A DNA stretch of 64,000 bases from Episyrphus balteatus (taxonomy: Eukaryota; Arthropoda; Insecta; Diptera; Syrphidae), in contig NC_079137.1 of NCBI RefSeq assembly GCF_945859705.1, forward strand, positions 29,507,322 to 29,571,321, written 5' to 3'. Below the pieces are notes generated by a model, which had not been told where the DNA came from, did not search any database, and saw nothing but the letters and a program-made list of their open reading frames with translations. The position numbers and the translations under genes are program-made. This document shows, piece after piece, positions 56,048 through 64,000 of this stretch; the first letter of the stretch is position 1, and every line of letters starts with the position of its first letter.

Positions 56048-56165
56048 GACAGGTATGACTAATGAGGTCTGTGTAAATCAAATCCTGTATCCGAACGAAT
56101 ATCGTGCCAACTGCAAGTGGTTCTTATCAAATTACGTTGGTCGGGTTGTTTCCCTAATTAAATGT
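56048..56165 (+). CDS. Candidate internal exon with CUB-like signature
   Basis: After a pyrimidine-rich stretch and a possible acceptor (GACCGACAG/GTATGACT) a frame reads NEVCVNQILYPNEYRANCKW then FLSNYVGRVVSL. The spacing of PNEY, C, W, G and V-x-L is like the first half of a CUB domain, which is usually extracellular. Base composition is clearly less AT-rich than the flanks, with codon-like use of C and G at third positions. No strong GT donor was found after it, and no other exon of such a gene was recognised, so the call is tentative. The right limit is approximate. Confidence 0.4.
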
Positions 56166-57011
56166 TGTAGCGTTATAATAGCTTCGTTGTGCAGGCAGCA
56201 GCTCTGTTTATTATTATATACATATTTATATGTTTGTATAGCTAAATTAATTATATTTTGATAAAGTTTTGATTTAGGTATCGAATGGGGAAAAATATTG
56301 ATTTTTATTTATTGTGCATACAAAAAAAAGTTATCAATTTGCAACCCAGGTTAGTTATTTTGCTGGCTGCAGGTGACATTTAAACTTGAATATTGTATAC
56401 TCGTATCTGAAAAAAACTTATCCTTGATATAAAAAGACATTTATTTTCTAAATCTGAGGTTTCACTTTATTTCTCTACAAAATACCCTTGAGTGCGACGA
56501 GAAAGTTTTCATGGATGAAAAATTGAATATTGTATGAAAGTGGCTTCTCAAAAGATGATATGCTTTCAGGTAAATAAATATTTACTAGAAACTTTTATCT
56601 GATTTAAGAAACAAGTTAATCAATATGGCATCAGTTTATTTTTCTTAGAATTATGTTTGATGTATGAAAGTATAGCTTAACAAAGAAACATACATATATG
56701 TACATACATTATAATAAAAAAGCTTTTCGAAATGAGTTCAAAGGAAATGGAAGATTTGATTGGCGATACTAGAAACTTTGTTTTTCGGTGAATTTACATT
56801 GCTCTTATGTTGTATTTATTGGTTTACAACGGACAGCACAATATTTTATATCTTACTGTCAAATAATTGAAAGCGGTCATTAATTGAATTTAGTTAATGT
56901 GTTCAAAAACTTGTCAGATAAACCATGGATTGGCAATTTCGAATATCCGTATCTGAGTTAATACTAAAGGCTAGCTTTGAAGAGGTGAATGAAACGGGAA
57001 TGAAAGTTAAT
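56166..57011. other. Intergenic or intronic, no gene seen
   Basis: AT-rich, with tandem TACATA-type microsatellite near 56690. Nothing else supported. Confidence 0.4.
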
Positions 57012-58137
57012 GAATTTATTTATTTATTTGAAATTTATTTGGCTAATGGCCATTAAGGTCTAAACAAAAATTTACAGTTTTTTAAAGTTACATTCAAATT
57101 TTGATCAGTAATTTAAGTAAAATAAAAAACATTTAACATTAAATATTTGATTTTGCATAAATGATTACTTGATTTTTAAATTGATCTTAATTGTTTACAT
57201 TTCTTATATATTCAGTGCAAGATTATTATATGCTTGTAGTGCCATATAGATTATACTGGATTGTGCTCTTGTCGTTCTCGTTCGAATGATGTTGAATTCT
57301 TCAATGTTTCGCAAACTATATTGTATAATTCTATTTGTAGGTATTATTGATTTAAGATATTCAGGACACATATTGTGTTTTATTTTGAAAACAAACACCA
57401 TTGCCATCATGAAAAGTCTTTGATTTATATTTAACCAATTTAATCATTGTAGCATTGCAGTTGAAGAGGAATAACGATCACATTTTAATATAACACGCAT
57501 GGCTTTGTTTTGAAATTTTTGAATTCTCATTTTTTGTGTTATGTTACATGTAAAGAGGAGACTTGCACAGTATTCAAAATGAGGTTTTACAGTCACATTA
57601 AAAACTTTTATTGCACTATCTTTTGATATATTTCTTCGGGTTCTTCTAAGAACTCCTAATTTTTAAGATACTTTATTGCATATTAAGTCTTTATGTTCAT
57701 TAAAAGATAATTGATTATCAAGCACAACACCAAGATATTTGATAGATGATACTTCTTCTATGTTTTGATTATTGATTTGAATTTGAGAATTTAATTGGGA
57801 CAGGGAGACAGGTTTATTGAGTATCATAAATTTTGTTTTTGAAGTATTAAGGATACGTTTATTCATGTTTAGCCAAGTAGAAATATTGTTTAAATCACTT
57901 TGAATTTGTTCATTTACAGTTTTAATATCTTTTCCACTTAAATAAATTAAACTATCATCTGCAAATAGGACCAATTTGGAATATTGAACTACTTTTTCCA
58001 TATCATTGATGTAAAGAAGAAAAAGAAGCACTCCTAGGATTGTTCCTTGTGGAACTCCAGTAGCAACTGTTGTAGAGTCTGAAATGTTGTTATTTACAGA
58101 CGTTTTTTGAGTTCTGAATTTCAGTATATTTCTCAAG
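57012..58137 (-). pseudogene. 5'-truncated LINE fragment (reverse transcriptase C-terminal half)
   Basis: Read on the minus strand, the fragment starts inside the RT domain near the motif TGVPQGTILGVLLFLLYIND and continues through the catalytic FADD, IKYLGVVLDNQLSF and, after stops and frame changes, AMRVILKCD and KHNMCPEYLKSIIP. It ends in AAATAAATAAATAAATTC near 57012, a typical tail. The motifs resemble LINE A (752-4267) more than LINE B, so it is likely a relative of LINE A. At least one stop (57663) splits it. Confidence 0.8.
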
Positions 58138-59213
58138 TGGCTTTATAAAGACGTCATTCTATTCCTCCTATTCATTGAAATAATGAAATAGTATTCTTTG
58201 TGGGGTGTTTTTTCTCTTTTGACTTACGTGTAAATGATCTTACACCCCTATGCCTCTTCATCCTGACACTCTGCATAAGTTAGATATGTTGACGCTCATT
58301 CTTCTCATGTGGGTTTTTATTTAGTGACAGTTAAGACTTGCATAGCTTAATTTAATATACTTTTTTGTGTTTTTTTTTGTAGATATGTTATCGTAGTTTG
58401 ATTTAGCGAATTAATTTATCTGGCATTTCATTTGAAAATATATCGCGGTGTCCTTGAACTTGACACGATTAGAAAAACACTACAAACATGTTACTTATCT
58501 TATTCTTATTTATTTTCGGGTTGACAGAAAGGAAACATAGCATAAACGTATCCTTCAAAATAGAAACATTTGTATTTAAAGCTACAAAGCCCGAACAGAA
58601 ACCTGCAAAGACGAACAAGAGAACATGAATTTAAATCGCAAGCGACTTTGTTAATTTGGAGAAATAACTTCTGCAACTAACTCCACCCAACAACAGTTTA
58701 CAACATTCAACTTGAGGATATAGACAAAAAAAAAAAAAAAAATTACAATTGTGTAGCATAATTGGAATGGTGCAGGGTCATAAGTCCACGGGCCAAAAGT
58801 CCATAATGGACTACTGACTCACTTGGGTGGGTTATAAGTCCACAAATCAATTATGTTAAAGAAATAATTATTTTCCAATAACGAAGAAAAAATAATAAAA
58901 ATTAATAAAAATTTAAAATTCAAATCTTTAATTTTCTCCTTTTGGTTACGTATAACTTAGACAGTACCAGATCTTGACTTAAGTTAATGATGATACATTA
59001 TAAGAAAGTATGTGCTATGATTTTCTGCTTCGAAGTTGAAAAGTGTTAGTCTGTTAACTATCGAGACTATCAGTCCACTGATATCAGACTATTTTATGCT
59101 TTTAATCACAAATGTTTTCCCTCATGAAGACTTGTATTGTTTTAAATTAACGCTTATAAAAAAAATGATCTGATCTGGATCACAAAAAAAAAAAATAAAA
59201 CACGGCTTATATA
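58138..59213. other. Intergenic with a short GTCATAAGTCC repeat
   Basis: Around 58776-58850 the words GGTCATAAGTCCACGG and GGTTATAAGTCCAC alternate with partial complements. Similar words recur inside the element at 59.7-60.1 kb, so this may be a fragment of the same repeat. No gene seen. Confidence 0.45.
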
Positions 59214-59217
59214 TTAA

Positions 59218-60662
59218 CCCATTAGCACCCAAGTATAGTAAAAATTAAAAATAATATATTTTTATGATATTTTCTGTTTATTTAGCTAAAAGTTAAGATA
59301 TATAAAAAGAAAAGTTATTTTTAAAAATTGTTGGTAATGAGTTATGGGGGTGTACTTTTTTTAGTACAATGGGATCATGCATACCATATTATTTCTAATA
59401 AATATGAGAATTTTCAAAACACTCTTTCGCAATGCATAGTTTAACATTACACATTCCACAGCAACATTTTTACCATAGATGACATTTGCGACACTTTAGT
59501 TGATTAGGCAGTTTTTTTTTTTTAAACTGTTGTCTAGCGCTCTCTATAATGCAATTTTTGAGATATTGGATTGTTAGTGCTTTTGTAATTTTAAGTCGAA
59601 CATTATGGTAGCTCTATTATTTTATGTTGTCAATATCGGTGTCTTCTTTATCTGTCATACTGTCCAATGGTCAAGAAATTAGGGATATAAGGCCTAGGGA
59701 CATTAACCTCACACGTCCACAAATCCTATAAAGTGTCCACTATTGTTTACACACCATTATTGCTTACATATTATACAGTGCTTGCACTCAGTATTAGTGA
59801 AATATGTTTAGGAGGGGAAGGAGTGCATACTGCTTCCCTGCAACCCCCTGCTCGGACGCACTATTGGATATGGGGTAGGTGCGAAGTTGCATTTGAGGAA
59901 TCTGGATTTAAAGAATCCTTTTGTTGGATACCTTTTGAAAACAAATTTGCCAGGTGAGGTATAGCTCCATAAAATTCTGGTATGGACTGATGTTCCAATA
60001 TGATGGGACATAAGTACCAAAATCGAAATTTTATTTGGGACTAATGTTCCACTTGAGTGGGTCATAAGCCCCATAAATTGGGCATAATGTCCCTGAGCCT
60101 TAATTCTCTGAGCCAACTATATAAGCGTTGACTACTTCCGAATTGTTATTTTTATGTTCTAGGGCAGCACCAAAGTTTTGGAAAAAATTTTCATACAAAT
60201 TTATACTGGGGATAGTTATAAAATCCATTCAAAGTACTTGAAAGAAAAATGTATGTATGATCCCATTGTACTTTTTAAAGTACATTTAACTTTAGCTTTG
60301 CTTATCTCCGTATTTATGTATACAAATATGATAAAATTTATTATTTTCTTAATTTTGGGTTTATTTCCAATTGATTATTGCAGAAATAAGCAAAACATTT
60401 GGTCAATTAAAATTTTTTTTATATACAAACTTTTTCGACAGAAGCAAAAAGAAAAATAATTTAAAATGCTTCGCGCAAAAAGACAATTTGGTACACCCTA
60501 ATTCAATTTTTTAAAGATAAATGTATTTGAAAAAATCAAAAACACTCAGTTAAATCTAAAAAGCATCTTTAAACGAATATTTTATGACCCCGACTGCTTT
60601 TGCATGCACAAAATGTCAATGCATTTCGCTGTACTTTAAAAAGTACAATGGGAGAGAATGGG
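59218..60662 (-). mobile_element. piggyBac-like remnant with TTAA target sites
   Basis: Flanked by TTAA (59214-59217, 60663-60666). The ends are CCCATTAGCACCC and GGGAGAGAATGGG, i.e. CCC...GGG as in the piggyBac superfamily. On the minus strand near 59420-59530 there is a cysteine-rich stretch (LPNQLKCRKCHLW followed by CCCGMCNVKLC) like the C-terminal zinc-binding domain of piggyBac transposases. Most of the transposase is missing. A second inverted-repeat element seems nested at about 59680-60102. Confidence 0.72.
59680..60102. repeat. Inverted-repeat element nested in the piggyBac remnant
   Basis: Left end ATAAGGCCTAGGGACATTA, right end ATAATGTCCCTGAGCCTTA. The interior includes CATAAGCCCC and CAATAATGGT-like words. 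Open frames on both strands (59733-59957, 59808-60116) have no similarity. Ends approximate. Confidence 0.5.
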
Positions 60663-60666
60663 TTAA

Positions 60667-63600
60667 TCTAAGACTACATTGTAATAATTGCAAAACTTTA
60701 ACCATAGTATTTTTTTTATATATATATATAATTCTTAAATTTTTACCAGTTGGAAAGCCAAACTGGAATCAGTGAGTTGCAAACAAAATTTTGGATAATG
60801 ATGTGATTGCATTCTCATAAATTATCTTCCCAATTCCCATGGTTAAATTAAACTTAATGTAGAACTAGGTTTGCAAAAACTTATCAACATGCAACCTATT
60901 CACTTCGACTATAATAATACAATGTATATGTATACATTGTACCTAGATAATACTGAGTAAAACAAAACAAAATTAATATAAGAAACAAAAACATCTCATA
61001 GCTATTGGCCTAGTAGTCCTCCTCATCAGCAGGATGCTGCCATCGTTTAATTGAGAATTAACGTTGTTCTGTGCAAGAAATTCGCCATCAGTACCAGCCG
61101 CCAAAACACAAAAACAACTTCGAGGTAATTTTAACTTTTAATTATGCGAAAATGACACAACGCGACAGTAAAAAGAAAACAGAAAAAAAGAAAAAACAAT
61201 ACTGTTAGTTTTGGTTGTGTGTGTCACATGGATTGCTCATTAAAATTTGGAATTGGAATACGGAAGGGGGTGGGGTTGTTCGTATCTAGACATTTTTAGA
61301 CAGTAGCACAACTTTGTCTTAAAAAATAACAAATTCAAAAAAGCTCAATTAAAAGATAGTTCTTGGTCTTATTTTTTTTTCCAAAGAAATAGAAGAGAGA
61401 ACGTAAGAAACACCTTTTTTTAAGTAGGAACAAGCATCATTTAATAAATGAAGATATATGACTGCTTACAGAGGTTAAAAATAATTTAATTAACAAATAC
61501 AATGTATTTTCAAGAATTGTCACAAAGTATGGTATAAAATTTACGACAAATTGTGTTACTGTATATTTTTTAACCTGGTTTTGGTTTCATAAGATTTATT
61601 CTATTCTCCAAGAGCTTAGTCATGCATACATTAATGATTATTTTTGGAATAAATATTACATTTTGATAGAGCCCTTAATTGAAAGCTTATGTCTTGAGTT
61701 GTTAGGATTTTTTAGAAAAGGTCTTACTTGAGAAAGTAAGACCTTAAAATTCTTAAAAATTTTGAAGAAGCTGTAAAGTTTCGAGGTTATAATTCCTTTA
61801 TTTTAACCAAAAACTTTAAACAGTTTGTGCCACTGTGTTTAGTCGTCATCGTAGCCCATTGAACACACAAAGCTTTTTGGCTAAATGCCAATTTGAAGTT
61901 TCACATAAAACTCTATATAAAAATGAAGACTACTATACATAAACACAAAGCGCGCCAGAATCATTTCGATTGCTCAGTGATATGGTAGGAGACAAAAAAA
62001 CATTTACCAACCAAAAGAAATAAAAATAAAACTGTAATTGTCAAAGCGATTAAAAAAATGCCAAATTTGCTTAAAGGTCACGGAAGCAAACCAAAAACAA
62101 GAACGAATGCTGAGTCTTAACAAATACATACATATATATCCAAAACTCTACCTGAAGTAGACTGGACGAAAACTACGTGTTCGATCCGCAAAATTGTAAA
62201 CAACAAAGTCTTTCCAGCATTTTCCGATGTACGTTTAGTCAAGAGAACGATTTCGTGCATGAAAATTTAACGCCTCATGGAGCGAAATAGAATTTAATTA
62301 TTTCCTGTCGAGTGGAAATGAAACAATCCATTCTCCACACCTTTTTGGAGGTCATAAACAACCATTTAGATTAACTCAAACTCAAAAGAAAGCTTCTACA
62401 ATATTGTTTAGTGAAGAGCCAATACCGCGCGCTTGCCTTGGATACACCATTTGGGACAAAGAGTTGCAAACTTGCAACACTATTCACACAAAAAGAAGAA
62501 ATATATAACAAAAATACTGTGTGATTGCGTCATAAAAAAAGAAATATTTAACCACCAACAGCAAACAAGCAACATAAGTGTACAGAAATTGCCTTAGGGG
62601 CGGAGATGTGCTTCAGAGATGGACGGAACGGAACGGACGAACCTATAGAGCTTTGATGATGGTCTCCATATCGAAAAAGAAGGCAGGAAAAACTGTGCCA
62701 TATAACATATTTAATAGCCCGCTTACACGAATCAAAGGAAGCAAACAAACTCTCTATGGAAAAGGCCATACCATAGCGCTAGCTAGCTATTCACTGCGCT
62801 CTACTTCACAATTTGCGTACTTATTTTCATCCGTTGAGCACGAAACAAGAAAACGAAAAAAAAAAAAAAGAAAACAAGAAACGATAATGAAGATTATTCT
62901 TTGCCCCCAAAGCAATTCGGTTCAGGTTCAGAGTAGCCACTTTTTTGGTTTGTAGTGTGTCATAAGATGAACTTGAAATAATATGTACTTAAAAAAAAAT
63001 TATTCTTTGGTTGATGAATGTGAATGGTGTAGAGAAAAACAAAATTGTAATGTAGAGAAGTTTATTGGCTGTTTATGTGTCCACTGAGCCGAAACACATG
63101 TATTAAATTTCTGTATCCAATTACCTACTAGTCGGCTTGTTTTGTAGTTAGTTCAGACTTCTAACGGAAAGTGATACTAAACAGAGGTTTTTGTTTTGTT
63201 TTGTATTACGTCATTTTTTGGTTTGGACTCTTAAGTTGTGTTCACACCAATTTAATATTTCAAGCACTTTTACAATCAGGTGTAGTGTTTGAATACTAAA
63301 GAAATATTTTTTTAGTTTAGTGTGTTTCGTTTAATCTGTTTTCTGCTCTCCAAAGAGTACTCTAGTCTTTCTGTTTTGAAAGCTTTTAGAGTTTTAAATA
63401 ATGACAGTCTATTTATTGTTGTTATTTAAAGTGAAACTTGCCTGCAAGCTTTATTTTAAGTACTTGTGGAATAGGTATTAATAATAAAAAATAAGCAAAA
63501 GTATATGCCATTATAAAACTTGGAAACAAATTTTATTTGCAATAAGAATGAGTATCTTATCTTTAGTTCCTGTTAAGGCTTTAGTTAAAAGTTAACAAAA

Positions 63601-64000
63601 CGAAGCAAAACTAAGCAAATGACAAGTAGATGTATGTCCTCACCCTTCAAATGGTAAAATGGAATCAACATTTTGGTGAAGATGATGATATAATGGTAAA
63701 ATTTAAGATGATGAATTTTCTTTGAAACTAGGAATCAATAAACGATTGTGTATTAAAACTATAGTGCTATATTAAAGGCGTTTTACTTTAGGGTACTGAA
63801 GTTCTAGGTCACTACTAGTCACTGCTAGATAGCGGCACACAGAATTCGTGCACCTAAAAAATATTGCCGATGGTGAAATAAATACCTACATACATAACAT
63901 TTTCTTTTGACTAAAACATTTTAACCAAATTGGTAAGTAGGTACCTACTCTTAAGAGTTAATAAATACATATATATTGTAATTTTTTGAAGCTGAGTTAT
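60667..64000. other. Gene-empty right edge
   Basis: No exon, RNA gene or transposon was supported. A 125-codon open frame at 62578-62955 has no similarity and ends in a K-rich low-complexity stretch. It may be intron or upstream sequence of a gene beyond the window. Confidence 0.4.

Noticed and set aside
59733..60116. Overlapping opposite-strand open frames of 74 and 102 codons
   Set aside because: They lie in the inverted-repeat element nested in the piggyBac remnant and match no known protein.
62578..62955. 125-codon open frame near the right edge
   Set aside because: No similarity, no codon bias, and the end is a lysine-rich run from an A-rich tract.
1..64000. CRISPR arrays, tRNA and rRNA genes, bacterial-type operons
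   Set aside because: No regularly spaced repeats with spacers, no tRNA-like T-loop and acceptor combination, and no rRNA words were found by reading. A tRNAscan-type search was not possible here.

Overview
The window looks like nuclear DNA of a brachyceran fly (Diptera). It is AT-rich. Its five recognisable host genes have short introns (about 55-205 bp, except one of 10.6 kb), and the intergenic DNA is packed with retrotransposons, Tc1-like and piggyBac-like remnants, and many small palindromic elements. No bacterial or viral gene organisation, rRNA, tRNA or CRISPR array was seen. The fly assignment is inferred from protein resemblance and genome style; the species cannot be named from sequence alone.

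Host genes, left to right: CCT8 (chaperonin theta subunit, minus, 6441-8285); AIMP1 (tRNA-binding EMAPII-type scaffold of the multisynthetase complex, plus, 10211-11204); a coilin homologue (Cajal-body protein, plus, 17882-19651, five exons); an angel-type CCR4-like nuclease (minus, 21676-23278, four exons, one intron best explained as GC-AG); and an SMAP-type ArfGAP (plus, exon 1 at 33192-33327, exon 2 at 43915-45356). They are unrelated housekeeping functions (protein folding, translation, nuclear RNP bodies, RNA turnover, vesicle traffic) and do not form an operon or pathway. A further possible exon with a CUB-like signature lies near 56.05 kb in otherwise gene-empty DNA.

Mobile DNA, by region: 0.5-5.3 kb is a Tc1-like fold-back with about 430-bp inverted arms, whose left arm is split by a LINE carrying one nonsense codon. 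8.7-10.1 kb holds small palindromic elements. 11.3-12.5 kb is a decayed RT/RNase H LINE remnant. 12.56-14.67 kb has a 263-bp element with an 8-bp target duplication beside a decayed Tc1-like transposon. 23.3-29.0 kb is a complete, intact two-ORF Jockey-like LINE bounded by a 13-14 bp target duplication and inserted 34 bp upstream of the first possible angel start codon. 29.0-32.5 kb is a cluster of nested MITEs. 34.0-38.9 kb is a complete Ty1/copia element with identical LTRs in the ArfGAP intron, followed by several fold-backs. 47-50 kb has more MITEs, 57.0-58.1 kb a truncated LINE, and 59.2-60.7 kb a piggyBac-like remnant flanked by TTAA.

The most distinctive pattern is a family of near-perfect 172-bp palindromes, with six full copies, one shorter copy and a fragment. 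Their arms carry a GGTANN hexamer series, and they sit at 3-bp TNA target duplications. Three copies stand end to end, and an unoccupied copy of their target lies 1.4 kb away.
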